Positions 7,831 through 16,416 are shown, counted from the stretch's first letter. The stretch: DNA of 64,000 nt from Pseudoduganella sp. (GCA_021323265.1 JAJTCO010000007.1:25328-89327); one strand, 5' to 3'. Made by a program: numbers and translations. Notes: a model not told the origin generated them from the sequence alone.

Positions 7831-8652
7831 ATGCAGCAAGCATTACGCGTCGCGGCAGCCGGCACCATCGCTGTCCTCGCCCTGGTCACCGGCGCCCGGC
7901 AGGCCAGTGCCGCCGAATGGAGCGATACCTCCATCGGCTACCGCTACGGAACGAAATTCGCAGAGCCGTACAACCCGAAGGACATCAGCAAGCAGGTCCT
8001 GAGCTGGACATATGCGGATGGCTACAAGTACGGCGGCAACTACATGAACCTGGATTTCCTGCGCTCGGACGGCGCGGACAACAACGCGCACGAGGCCTAC
8101 CTGCTGTATCGCCACACGCTTGACCTGGGCAAGGTCAGTGGTAAGAATTTCAAGTTTGGCCCGGTCCGGGGCGTTGGCATCACGGCCGGCTTCGACTGGA
8201 ACACCAAGAACGACGACAGTTACAACTCGCGCAAACGCATGGTGGTGGCCGGCCCGACCCTGATGTTCGACGTGCCGGGCTTCCTGAACGTGAGTCTGCT
8301 CGCGCTGTGGGAGAGCAACCAGCCCCTGGGCATTAGCAAGCGCTATTCGTACGACTCGCACGCCATGTTGAATGCAGCCTGGGGCATTCCGCTTGGTTCC
8401 GGCTTCAGCTTCGAAGGCTATGCCAACTGGATCGGCCATAAAGGCAGGGACGAATTCGGCGGCCAGACGTCGCCCGAGGTGAACATCGACGCGCAAGTGA
8501 TGTACGACCTGAGCGGCCACATGGGCGCCAAGCCGAATACCTTCAAGGTTGGACTGGAGTACCAATACTGGCGCAACAAGTTCGGGAATCCGCATAACAT
8601 CCCGGGCAGCACGGCCAAAACCCCGATGATCCGCGCGGAGTATCACTTCTAA
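7831..8652 (+). CDS. Tsx-like nucleoside-specific outer-membrane channel
   Basis: The 273-residue protein has a signal peptide (to about residue 27, ending ARQASA-AEW) and a beta-barrel pattern of alternating aromatic strands, ending in the outer-membrane C-terminal signature MIRAEYHF. The SIGYRYGTKFAEPYNP opening and WNTKNDDSYNSRKRM segment resemble the Channel_Tsx family, which passes nucleosides and nucleobases. ATG at 7831 has AGGAGAC 3 nt upstream; the longer frame from 7720 is not used because the signal peptide would be internal. It heads a plus-strand run with an NCS2 permease and an 8-oxoguanine deaminase-like gene, so it likely admits purines. Confidence 0.82.
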   Translation: MQQALRVAAAGTIAVLALVTGARQASAAEWSDTSIGYRYGTKFAEPYNPKDISKQVLSWTYADGYKYGGNYMNLDFLRSDGADNNAHEAYLLYRHTLDLGKVSGKNFKFGPVRGVGITAGFDWNTKNDDSYNSRKRMVVAGPTLMFDVPGFLNVSLLALWESNQPLGISKRYSYDSHAMLNAAWGIPLGSGFSFEGYANWIGHKGRDEFGGQTSPEVNIDAQVMYDLSGHMGAKPNTFKVGLEYQYWRNKFGNPHNIPGSTAKTPMIRAEYHF

Positions 8653-8685
8653 CCCATAAGAACCCGTAGAGGCAAGGAGACACCC

Positions 8686-10035
8686 ATGAACAACTTGCTA
8701 TACCAGGTGGACGACCGTCCGCCGCCGATTACCACCGCGCTGCTGGCCGCCCAGCATATGCTGGCCGCACTGGGCGGCATCATCGCCGTGCCCCTGGTGG
8801 TGGGCGCGGTCCTGAAGCTGCCCGCTGACCAGGTGGTGGCGCTAGTCAATGCCGCACTGCTTGGTTCGGGCATCGTCACGGCCATCCAGTGTATTGGCGT
8901 GGGGCCGGTCGGCATCCGCCTGCCGTGCGTGATGGGCACCAGCTTTGCCTTTGTCGGCGCCGCCATCAGCATCGGGCTTGAACATGGCGTACCGGGCATC
9001 CTTGGCTCGTCCCTTGCCGGATCCGCGATCATGATACTTGGCAGCTTCTTCATGCCGCAGATCCGCAAGCTGTTCCCGCATCAGGTGACGGCGGTGGTGG
9101 TGACGATGATCGGACTGTCGCTGGTGCCGGTTGCGGTGGACTGGGCGGCCGGCGGCAAGGGCGCCGGCGCCAACTATGGCGATCCCGTCAACCTCGGCAT
9201 CGCCCTGTTCGTGCTGGCCACGGTGATCATCCTGGTTCAATTCGGCAAGGGCATCATTTCGGCCGCCGCCGTAGTCATCGGTATCGCGATCGGCTACGCC
9301 GTCTGCCTGGGCATGGGCCTGGTCGACTTCTCGACGGTGCAGAAGGCGGAAGTGTTCGCCGTGCCAAAGCCGCTGTACTTCGGCATGACCTTCCCGATCA
9401 GCGGCATCCTGGCGATGGCGCTGGCCTACGTTGTCACCATCGTCGAGACCACCGGGACCTTCATGGCGCTGGGCAGCGCGACCAATACCAAGATGAAGGG
9501 CAAGCTGCTATGCCGCGGCGTGCTGTGCGACGGCCTCGGTTCGGCCTTTGTCTCCGTGCTGGGCGCGCCGCCGGTGTCGACCTTTGCGCAGAACGTGGGC
9601 GTGATCTCCCTCACCGGCGTGGCAAGCCGCTACGTGGTGGCGCTGACCGGCGTCATGCTGGCTGCCGCAGGACTGTTCCCGGTGCTGGGTGCGGTCGTGG
9701 TCACCATTCCGCAACCTGTCCTGGGCGGCGCCGGCCTGATGATGTTCGCGATGATCATCGCAGCCGGCGTGCAGATGCTGTCGCACGTGGAGCACGACAA
9801 GCGCACCGGTTTGCTGATCGCGGTATCGGTTGGCTGCGGCCTGGCGGTGTCGGTGCGCCCGGAACTGCTCTCCAAGCTGCCGCCGTTCGTGCACGAGATC
9901 TTCGGTTCGGGCATCTCCACCGCGGCCATCATGGCCGTGGTGCTGAACCTGGTGCTGCCGGACCGCCCGGTGGCGCTGCCCGACGATGAAGAAGACGACG
10001 TGCCACAGCCCATGCTGATTCCGAAGGCTGGCTAA
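8686..10035 (+). CDS. NCS2 nucleobase:cation symporter (xanthine/urate permease type)
   Basis: The 449-residue protein is an inner-membrane purine permease of the NCS2 family, UraA/XanQ/UacT side. Many hydrophobic segments are visible, as are the family motifs LLAAQHMLAALGG near the N-terminus and QNVGVISLTGVASR (the NCS2 signature with its key Gln/Asn) near residue 305. It is preceded by an AAGGAGA ribosome site and lies 33 nt after the channel gene. By resemblance and context the substrate is xanthine or urate; the sequence alone does not settle which. Confidence 0.9.
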   Translation: MNNLLYQVDDRPPPITTALLAAQHMLAALGGIIAVPLVVGAVLKLPADQVVALVNAALLGSGIVTAIQCIGVGPVGIRLPCVMGTSFAFVGAAISIGLEHGVPGILGSSLAGSAIMILGSFFMPQIRKLFPHQVTAVVVTMIGLSLVPVAVDWAAGGKGAGANYGDPVNLGIALFVLATVIILVQFGKGIISAAAVVIGIAIGYAVCLGMGLVDFSTVQKAEVFAVPKPLYFGMTFPISGILAMALAYVVTIVETTGTFMALGSATNTKMKGKLLCRGVLCDGLGSAFVSVLGAPPVSTFAQNVGVISLTGVASRYVVALTGVMLAAAGLFPVLGAVVVTIPQPVLGGAGLMMFAMIIAAGVQMLSHVEHDKRTGLLIAVSVGCGLAVSVRPELLSKLPPFVHEIFGSGISTAAIMAVVLNLVLPDRPVALPDDEEDDVPQPMLIPKAG

Positions 10036-10088
10036 ATCCTGTTCCGTCCCCGCGCCCGAAGGGTTGCGGGGAGACAGATGGAAGAAAT

Positions 10089-11471
10089 ATGACCAAGACT
10101 CTCCTGATCAAGAATGCGCGCGTACTCGTCACGATGGACGAACAGCGCCGCGAAATCGACAACGGCGCAATCTATGTGCGCGACAACGTGATCGAACAGG
10201 TCGGCGCGACGTCCGACCTTCCCGCCACGGCGGACGAGGTGATCGACGCGGCCGGCCACGTCGTAACACCCGGCCTGGTGAATACCCACCATCATATGTA
10301 CCAGAGCCTGACGCGCGTCATCCCGGCCGCGCAGGACGGCGAGTTGTTCAACTGGCTCACGAACCTGTACCCGATCTGGGCCAACCTGAACGCCGAGATG
10401 GTGCATGTGTCGACATTGACCGCCATGTCCGAACTGATCCTGTCCGGGTGCACCACCAGCAGCGATCACCTGTACATCTACCCGAACGACTGCAAGCTCG
10501 ACGACAGCATCGAGGCCGCTGCCAAGATCGGCATGCGCTTCCATGCCGCGCGCGGTTCGATGAGCGTCGGCCAGTCGAAGGGTGGCCTGCCGCCCGACCG
10601 CGTGGTCGAGGACGAAAAGGCAATCCTGAAGGATACGCAGCGGCTGATCGAGTCCTATCACGATGCAGGGCGGCACGCCATGCAGCGCATCGTCGTAGCG
10701 CCCTGCTCCCCCTTCTCCGTCTCGCGCGACCTGATGAAGGAAGCTGCGACGCTGGCACGCAGCTATGGCGTTTCGCTCCACACGCACCTGGCCGAGAATA
10801 CCAACGACATCGCCTACAGCCGCGAAAAGTTCAACATGACGCCAGCCGAGTATGCGGAAGACTGCGGCTGGGTGGGCCACGACGTCTGGCACGCGCACTG
10901 CGTGCAGCTGGACGACGCGGGCGTCTACATGTTCGCGCGAACCGGCACCGGGGTGGCGCACTGCCCGTGCTCGAACATGCGCCTGGCGTCGGGGATTGCG
11001 CCTGTCCGCAAGATGGTCGATGCGGGCGTGCCGGTCGGCCTGGGCGTGGATGGTTCGGCTTCGAACGACGGGGCGCACATGCTGGGCGAAGTGCGCCAAG
11101 CCATGCTGCTGCAGCGCGTCGGCTTCGGCCCGGATGCGATGACCGCGCGCCAGGCGCTGGAATTGGCTACCCTGGGCGGTGCAAAAGTACTGAATCGCGA
11201 CGACATTGGGGCCCTCAAGCCGGGCATGTCGGCGGATATCGTGATGTTCAAGCTGGACCAGGTTGGCTTTGCCGGCGCGTTGCATGATCCGGTAGCCGCG
11301 CTGGTCTTCTGTACCCCCGCCAACGTCAGTTACAGCATCATCAACGGCCGGGTCGTTGCGAGGGATGGGCTATTGCAGACGATCGATCTGCCGCTCGTAC
11401 TGGAACGGCATAACCAGCTGGCCGACAATCTTGCGCTTGCGGTGGGGGCTCGCAAGGACTCCCGATCCTAG
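10089..11471 (+). CDS. 8-oxoguanine deaminase-like amidohydrolase
   Basis: The 460-residue enzyme is an ATZ/TRZ-type amidohydrolase with the metal motifs NTHHHMYQSL, HTHLAEN, AHCVQLDD and LGVDGSASND. The cys-ser-his run SGCTTSSDHLYIYP and the PCSPFSVSRDLM segment match the 8-oxoguanine deaminase branch, which converts 8-oxoguanine directly to urate. In older annotations this branch is called hydroxydechloroatrazine ethylaminohydrolase. The purine operon context favours the 8-oxoguanine role. Its stop codon overlaps the stop of the convergent gene within a shared CTAG. Confidence 0.85.
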   Translation: MTKTLLIKNARVLVTMDEQRREIDNGAIYVRDNVIEQVGATSDLPATADEVIDAAGHVVTPGLVNTHHHMYQSLTRVIPAAQDGELFNWLTNLYPIWANLNAEMVHVSTLTAMSELILSGCTTSSDHLYIYPNDCKLDDSIEAAAKIGMRFHAARGSMSVGQSKGGLPPDRVVEDEKAILKDTQRLIESYHDAGRHAMQRIVVAPCSPFSVSRDLMKEAATLARSYGVSLHTHLAENTNDIAYSREKFNMTPAEYAEDCGWVGHDVWHAHCVQLDDAGVYMFARTGTGVAHCPCSNMRLASGIAPVRKMVDAGVPVGLGVDGSASNDGAHMLGEVRQAMLLQRVGFGPDAMTARQALELATLGGAKVLNRDDIGALKPGMSADIVMFKLDQVGFAGALHDPVAALVFCTPANVSYSIINGRVVARDGLLQTIDLPLVLERHNQLADNLALAVGARKDSRS

Positions 11472-12151
11472 AACGGAATCGGGCATGTCGATGCTCGTGG
11501 TTGTCCGAACTCCGAGCGGCCCGACCTTGGGTCGCTATTGGCGGAGATGCCGCCTTTGTCGGGGTAGTAGAGGCAGTATTCCCCCATTGCAGTCGTGACC
11601 CGATAGACCTTTTTAGGATCGTTCGGCGCGCTGATCAATTCGGTTTGCGCCGCTTCGAACCATTTCGGCTTTACCGCCGCGCGTGCCGCTGCGAAGCCTT
11701 TGGCCAGGCGTTGGCTGCTCGCGTCAGGCACCATCTTGAAGTCTTGCGGGCGTTCGGCACGCAATTGGCGGTCGATAGCTGCAACCGACTCGATCGCCTG
11801 CTGCCGCAGCTCCGTAGGCAACGCCCTGGACTCCGCAGGCTCGCCGACCACCTGGGCCGCTTCTTCCACCTGTGGCTCGGCCCGCGCCGCCGGTGCACTG
11901 GCCGTCCTGGAAGGCACTTCCGCCTGGCGCCCCGCCCCGGCCTTCGGCTTTGGCGGGACCGGCGGCTGGCTACGGATGGCGATCGCCTGCACTTGCCGCG
12001 GCATCACCAGCTGTACCCAGATCCGCTCGTCGCGCTCTGCCGCCATTGGAGTCGCACGCGTGGCAAACCACAGCAGCGCGAGATGGCATAGCACAATCGC
12101 CGCGATGCGCACTGCAACCAGGCTATCGCGTGCTCCAAACTCTTCCTTCAT
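11468..12151 (-). CDS. Hypothetical single-pass membrane protein with proline/alanine-rich linker
   Basis: The 227-residue protein has one N-terminal membrane anchor (VRIAAIVLCHLALLWFAT), a low-complexity Pro/Ala/Glu linker (about residues 60-110) and a C-terminal globular part with VYRVTTAMGEYCLYYPDKGG. The layout resembles TonB- or energy-transducer-like envelope proteins, but no such family motif is present, and I do not assign a function. It converges with the 8-oxoguanine deaminase gene. Upstream at 12194-12243 lies copy B of the promoter-like motif also found before the secreted protein at 5336-5878. Confidence 0.65.
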   Translation of the reverse strand: MKEEFGARDSLVAVRIAAIVLCHLALLWFATRATPMAAERDERIWVQLVMPRQVQAIAIRSQPPVPPKPKAGAGRQAEVPSRTASAPAARAEPQVEEAAQVVGEPAESRALPTELRQQAIESVAAIDRQLRAERPQDFKMVPDASSQRLAKGFAAARAAVKPKWFEAAQTELISAPNDPKKVYRVTTAMGEYCLYYPDKGGISANSDPRSGRSEFGQPRASTCPIPF

Positions 12152-12193
12152 ACGCTCACTTCTGGGTCAGTCTTTGCCTGTCCGGCGGAGACG

Positions 12194-12243
12194 CGCAGCA
12201 TAGCATCTTGCCATACCAAAAGGATCACGAATTCTCACGCGAA
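12194..12243 (-). promoter_or_regulatory. Promoter-like element, copy B of a shared 50-nt motif
   Basis: The ends match copy A at 5928-5978: the 16-nt string CGAATTCTCACGCGAA (plus strand) and CGCAGCAT on the other side, with a 26-nt spacer instead of 27. The TATGCT hexamer (12197-12202, minus strand) lies 46 nt before the ATG at 12151. The element abuts the T-tract of the terminator at 12242-12268. Confidence 0.5.
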
Positions 12244-12268
12244 AAGCAAAAGCGGCCTCCAGGGCCGC
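12242..12268 (-). terminator. Rho-independent terminator of the puuD-lyase transcript
   Basis: On the minus strand a GCGGCC / GGCCGC stem with a 5-nt loop is followed by TTTTGCTTTT. It lies 23 nt after the stop of the aromatic amino acid lyase gene. Confidence 0.85.
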
Positions 12269-12291
12269 TCCTCGATCCGGGTGTTGACGCC

Positions 12292-13914
12292 TTAAACGAA
12301 GGCGCCGACCTTTGCCACGACCGCTTCCCGCACCAAACCGCTGGTGACGAAGCCATGCGCGACCTGGATGTCGTTGTGGAACCAGCGGTCGCCGTCCAGG
12401 CAGGCAGGGATCTGATTGCGGATCTCGTCGTAGGCAGCTTGCGTTCCCTCGCCCAGCTTGAAACCCGGCAGCAGATGCTCGGTCATGGTCAGCGCCTGCG
12501 CGGCCAGCAGCATCTCCACACCCACGATGTACTGCGTGTTCTGCACCACGGTGTGGGCCTTGCGTGCGCACCAGGTGGAGTTGGAGATGTGGTCTTCGCT
12601 ATTGCCCTTGGACGGGATCGAATCCACGCTGCCGGGCATGGACAGGGTACGGTTTTCCATCACCAGGGAACTGAGCGAGCATTGCACCACCGGGTAGCCG
12701 GTGTTCACGCCGCGCGGGCCGGACATCAGGTTGCGCGGCAGGCCCCAGGACAGCGTTGGATCGATCAGGCGCGCCACGCGGCGCTCGCAGATGCTGCCAA
12801 GGTCGGTGATGCTGATCGCCAGCAGGTCCATCGCCTGCGCCAGGTACTGGCCGTGGAAATTGCCGCCCGAGATGATCTCGAAGCCGCCGCCATCCTTGCC
12901 GAAGATGAGCGGATTGTCGGTGGCCGAGTTGATCTCGTTCCGGACGATGGTGTCGATGTAGTCCAGCGCATCGAACACCGGACCGTAGACTTGCGGCGTG
13001 CAGCGCAGCGAGTACACGTCCTGGATGCGCGGGGTGTAGGGGATGTCGGTGCGGCGCAGTTCGTCCGGGAACTGGATGGCGCGCGCTTCGTGCGTGGTGC
13101 GGGTGGAGCCCTTCAGCAGCTTGCGCACCACGGCGGCGGTCTTGATCTGGCCGGGGTGCGGGCGAGCTTGCTGGATGCGCGGATCGAAGGCGGCCATCTC
13201 GGCACGCATAGCCTCCAGCGTCAGCCCAAGCGACAGGCAGGCATCGGTCAGCAGATCGCGCGCATCCTTGGCGGCCAGCACGGCCACCGCCAGCGAAGCG
13301 GTGCAGCCATTGATCAGGGCGGAAGCGTCCTTGGCCTTGAGGTCGAACTTCACCGGGCCGATTTCCGCCTGGGTGATGGCCTCCGCGGCCGGCATGCGGC
13401 TGCCCTTGTACATCACTTCCGCCTCATCGAAACCGGCGATCGCCGCGGCCAGGTAGGCCAGCGGCGCCAAGTCGCCGGACGCGCCCACCGAGCCCTTTTG
13501 CGGCATGACGGGGTGGATGCCGGCGTTGATGAAGGCCAGCAGGCGGTCCACCACCTCCACGCGCGGCGCCGAGTAGTTGCTGGCGAAGGCGTTGGCGCGC
13601 AGCAGCATGGTGGCGCGGCTCACCTCTTCGGAGAACGGTTCGCCGATACCGCCGCTGTGCGCCTTGATCAGCTGCGTCTGGAACAGCTCGATCTGTTCGA
13701 CCTTGATGCGGGTGTCCTTCAGCAGGCCGACGCCGGTGTTGAAGCTGTACATCATCGGCGCTTCGTCGTGCATCCAGGTCGATTCGATGTAGTCGCGGCT
13801 TTCCTTTAGCGCGGCGCGCGAAGTGGCCGAGAGTTCCACCTTGGCGCCGTCGCGCGCCACGGCCAGCACGTCTTCGGCGGTCAGGTTGAAGCCGTCAATC
13901 GTTACGTTGCTCAT
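12292..13914 (-). CDS. Aromatic amino acid lyase (histidine ammonia-lyase-like)
   Basis: The 540-residue enzyme belongs to the MIO-dependent HAL/PAL/TAL family. The Ala145-Ser146-Gly147 triad that forms the MIO prosthetic group is intact in GSVGASGDLAPLAY. YSFNTGVG (residues 56-63), AHSGGIG near residue 85 and DSIPSKGNSEDHISNS in the C-terminal half match the histidine-lyase branch more than plant PAL. It is somewhat longer than typical HutH (about 510). ATG at 13914 with AAAGGA upstream is chosen over the longer frame. It is only 16 nt after the PuuD urate oxidase stop, with no hutU, hutI or hutG nearby, so a role in histidine utilisation is not supported by context. Substrate unknown. Confidence 0.85.
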   Translation of the reverse strand: MSNVTIDGFNLTAEDVLAVARDGAKVELSATSRAALKESRDYIESTWMHDEAPMMYSFNTGVGLLKDTRIKVEQIELFQTQLIKAHSGGIGEPFSEEVSRATMLLRANAFASNYSAPRVEVVDRLLAFINAGIHPVMPQKGSVGASGDLAPLAYLAAAIAGFDEAEVMYKGSRMPAAEAITQAEIGPVKFDLKAKDASALINGCTASLAVAVLAAKDARDLLTDACLSLGLTLEAMRAEMAAFDPRIQQARPHPGQIKTAAVVRKLLKGSTRTTHEARAIQFPDELRRTDIPYTPRIQDVYSLRCTPQVYGPVFDALDYIDTIVRNEINSATDNPLIFGKDGGGFEIISGGNFHGQYLAQAMDLLAISITDLGSICERRVARLIDPTLSWGLPRNLMSGPRGVNTGYPVVQCSLSSLVMENRTLSMPGSVDSIPSKGNSEDHISNSTWCARKAHTVVQNTQYIVGVEMLLAAQALTMTEHLLPGFKLGEGTQAAYDEIRNQIPACLDGDRWFHNDIQVAHGFVTSGLVREAVVAKVGAFV

Positions 13915-13930
13915 TTCTTGTCCTTTGCTA

Positions 13931-15175
13931 TCAATTGACGCCGGCTTCAAACCAGGTGCCGATCATCTGGCGCTCGTCGTCGGTCATATGGGTCATGTTC
14001 GCCAGCGGCATGTCCTTGTTTTGCACGGCGCGCTGGTAGATCCGGGCGGCGTGCTGCTTCACCTGGTCAGTCGTTTCGAGCACGACGCCGCCCGGGGCTG
14101 ATGCGAAACCCGCCTGGGTCGGCGCGGCGGAATGGCAGGATGCGCAGCGCTGCGTCACCACCTGCTGCACCGTGGCGATGCTGGCCTGGCCAACTGCTGG
14201 CGCACTGGCGGCCGTGGTGGCGGCTGCCGCTGGCGCGGCAACGGCCTTGCGCGGCGCAGGGGCGATCGCCACCGCCACGCCGGCCAGCAGGATCACGCCG
14301 GCGATCGGATAGGCCGGCGAGACCTTGCCCGCATGGCGCAGGTTGAAGAAATGGCGGATCAGCACACCGGCGGCCATGATGGCGGCCAGCACCAGCCAGC
14401 TGTAGGCGTGGCTGTAGGTCATCGCATAATGGTTGCTGATCATGATCAGCAACACCGGCAGCGTGAAGTAGTTGTTGTGCACCGAACGCACCTTGGCGCG
14501 CTTGCCGTAGACCGGGTCCGGCGACTCGCCGCGCGCCATCGCTTCCACCAGCTTGCGCTGGCCGGGGATGATCACGAACAGGACGTTACCCACCATCATG
14601 GTGCCGATCATGGCGCCCACGTGAATGTAGGCCGCGCGGCCGCTCAGGGTGTGGGTCAGCACGTGGGCAGCCGCCACGATCAGCAGGAACATCACGACGC
14701 CCAGCGCCGCAGGCTTCTCGGCCAGCCTGGTCTTGCACAGCGTGTCGTACACCAGCCAGCCGCCGGCCAGCGTGCCCAGGCCCACGCCTACTGCCTGCAG
14801 CGAAGTGAGGTCGGCGACGTTCCTGTCGATCATCATCGCCGCAGCGTTGAAGTAGTACACGATGAACAGCATGGCGAAGCCGCTCAGCCAGGTGGCGTAG
14901 GCTTCCCATTTGAACCAGTGCAGGTCTTCCGGCAGCTCCTTCGGAGCGACCAGGTACTTCTGCGGGTTGTAGAAACCGCCGCCGTGCACGGCCCACAGTT
15001 CCCCCATCACGCCCTTGTTGGCCAGCGCGCTGCCGGGCTTGGGCGGCCGGATCGAATTGTCCAGCCAGACGAAGTAGAACGAGGCACCGATCCATGCGAT
15101 GCCGGTGATCAGGTGCAGCCAGCGTACCAGCAGGTTAAGCCACTCCACCCCATACGCTCCGAATAGTGCTTCCAT
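13931..15175 (-). CDS. puuD: Membrane-bound urate oxidase PuuD with cytochrome c domain
   Basis: The 414-residue protein has an N-terminal integral-membrane domain with about eight hydrophobic segments (WLHLITGIAWIGASFYFVW, LSGFAMLFIVYYFN, and others). A Pro/Ala-rich linker (about residues 300-330) leads to a C-terminal cytochrome c domain with the haem motif Cys344-Ala-Ser-Cys347-His348 and a downstream Met. PuuD proteins oxidise urate to 5-hydroxyisourate and pass electrons to the respiratory chain instead of making hydrogen peroxide. ATG at 15175 with GGGAG upstream is chosen; the longer frame has no membrane logic. It is divergent from a LysR gene and co-transcribed with the aromatic amino acid lyase. 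Confidence 0.93.
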   Translation of the reverse strand: MEALFGAYGVEWLNLLVRWLHLITGIAWIGASFYFVWLDNSIRPPKPGSALANKGVMGELWAVHGGGFYNPQKYLVAPKELPEDLHWFKWEAYATWLSGFAMLFIVYYFNAAAMMIDRNVADLTSLQAVGVGLGTLAGGWLVYDTLCKTRLAEKPAALGVVMFLLIVAAAHVLTHTLSGRAAYIHVGAMIGTMMVGNVLFVIIPGQRKLVEAMARGESPDPVYGKRAKVRSVHNNYFTLPVLLIMISNHYAMTYSHAYSWLVLAAIMAAGVLIRHFFNLRHAGKVSPAYPIAGVILLAGVAVAIAPAPRKAVAAPAAAATTAASAPAVGQASIATVQQVVTQRCASCHSAAPTQAGFASAPGGVVLETTDQVKQHAARIYQRAVQNKDMPLANMTHMTDDERQMIGTWFEAGVN

Positions 15176-15348
15176 AAGTCTCCCTTTGTTGTCATGACAT
15201 CCACGATGGATGCAACGATATCGGGTGCAGCTGCGGGAAACCTCCAGCTGTGCAAATAACTTGCATATGCGCAGACGTATAGTTTCGTGCGCCGGATAGT
15301 GCGACTCTCTTATACATAAGTCGAAATAGACAATATTCGGAGACCACG
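15176..15348. promoter_or_regulatory. Divergent puuD/lysR control region
   Basis: This 173-nt gap separates puuD from the divergent LysR gene, the classic arrangement for a LysR regulator controlling its neighbour. A palindrome CTTAT-AC-ATAAG lies at 15309-15320, nested in a CGACT/AGTCG inverted repeat, and an ATG-proximal GGAGA precedes lysR. GCATATGC occurs near 15263. These are the best candidates for LysR binding; exact promoters are not assigned. Confidence 0.5.
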
Positions 15349-16284
15349 ATGTCAAGATTGCCTGAACACCTCGATATCCACCTGATCCGCATTCTTTACC
15401 TGCTGCTGGTGGAGAAGAACGTGTCGCGCGTGGCCCTCAAACTGAACCAGCCGCAGCCCTCCATTTCGGGTTCGCTGCGCAAGCTGCGCGAACTGACCGG
15501 CGATCCGCTGCTGGTGCGCGGCGGGCGTGGCATGGTGCCCACGCAGCATGGCGAGAGCCTGTTGAAGACCGCCAAGCGCATCCTGGACGAAGCCGAGAGC
15601 CTGTTCAGCCCCAAGAGCGCCTTCGTGCCGCAGGACGAGGCGCGCACGTTCCACATCGCCGCGCCGGACTATATGAACACGCAGTTCTTCACCGAGGTGA
15701 TCGCCCGGCTGCGCCGCGAATCGCCGCGCAGCCGGCTGGTGATCCACTCGCTGGGGCCGGACATCGATTATGTGCGCCTGCTGTCGGACGGAGAGCTGGA
15801 CCTGGTGGTCGGCAACTGGGACGAACCGCCCCAGCACCTGCACATCTCCAAGCTGTTCGACGACCCGATCGTGTGCCTGATGCGCGCCAACAGCGCCTAC
15901 GCGCGCCGCACGCCGAGGGATGGCATGACGCCCGAGGAGTACCTCACGCTGCCGCACGTGGCGCCGGCGCAGATCCTGCCGGGCTACCACGGCAACATCG
16001 ACTCCTTCCTGGAGGAGAAGAACATGGAGCGCAATATTGTGGTGGAATCGGCACACTTTCGCATGCTGCCCTACATCGTGCAGCAGACGGATTTGGTGTT
16101 GACGTCCGGCAAGCAATTCGCCAGCTTCTACGAAAACCTGCTGGGGCTCAAGTCGTACCGGGTGCCGCTGGACTTCCCGCCATTGAGCTTCTTCCAGCTA
16201 TGGCACGAGCGTGCCCACCACGCCACCGAGCACAAATGGCTGCGCGCCCAGGTGAGCGCCGCCGCCCGCCTGCTGGTGAAGTAA
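15349..16284 (+). CDS. LysR-family transcriptional regulator
   Basis: The 311-residue protein has the LysR layout: an N-terminal winged helix-turn-helix (RILYLLLVEKNVSRVALKLN, then QPSISGSLRKLRELTGDPLLVR) and a C-terminal periplasmic-binding-like effector domain (for example HIAAPDYMNTQFFTEVI). It is divergent from puuD with 173 nt between, and lies among purine genes, so it is the likely regulator of urate or purine breakdown. The effector is not known from sequence; urate, allantoin or a related compound is a reasonable guess. ATG with GGAGA upstream is a clear start. Confidence 0.9.
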   Translation: MSRLPEHLDIHLIRILYLLLVEKNVSRVALKLNQPQPSISGSLRKLRELTGDPLLVRGGRGMVPTQHGESLLKTAKRILDEAESLFSPKSAFVPQDEARTFHIAAPDYMNTQFFTEVIARLRRESPRSRLVIHSLGPDIDYVRLLSDGELDLVVGNWDEPPQHLHISKLFDDPIVCLMRANSAYARRTPRDGMTPEEYLTLPHVAPAQILPGYHGNIDSFLEEKNMERNIVVESAHFRMLPYIVQQTDLVLTSGKQFASFYENLLGLKSYRVPLDFPPLSFFQLWHERAHHATEHKWLRAQVSAAARLLVK

Positions 16285-16416
16285 CTATCGCCCCAGCTAG
16301 TAGCGGTTATCGGCCCAGCGTTATATCTCGCGCCGCGCTGGCCTCTATTATCAATTCGCCATTCCCCGGAACACCTTACTTGGAGCGGGCCGCCGTGCGC
16401 GGCGGCCCGAAGCACG
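16285..16416 (+). promoter_or_regulatory. Structured leader upstream of the uraD-allC fusion gene
   Basis: Two hairpins are visible. The first has stem CCAGCG (16315-16320) / CGCTGG (16336-16341) around a 15-nt loop. The second is a 10-bp perfect GC-rich stem at 16386-16395 / 16400-16409 with a TGCG loop, ending 7 nt before the ATG. The only purine-rich ribosome-site candidate (TTGGAGCGGG) lies at the 5' base of this second stem, so it could gate translation. No known riboswitch consensus is confirmed. Confidence 0.45.
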
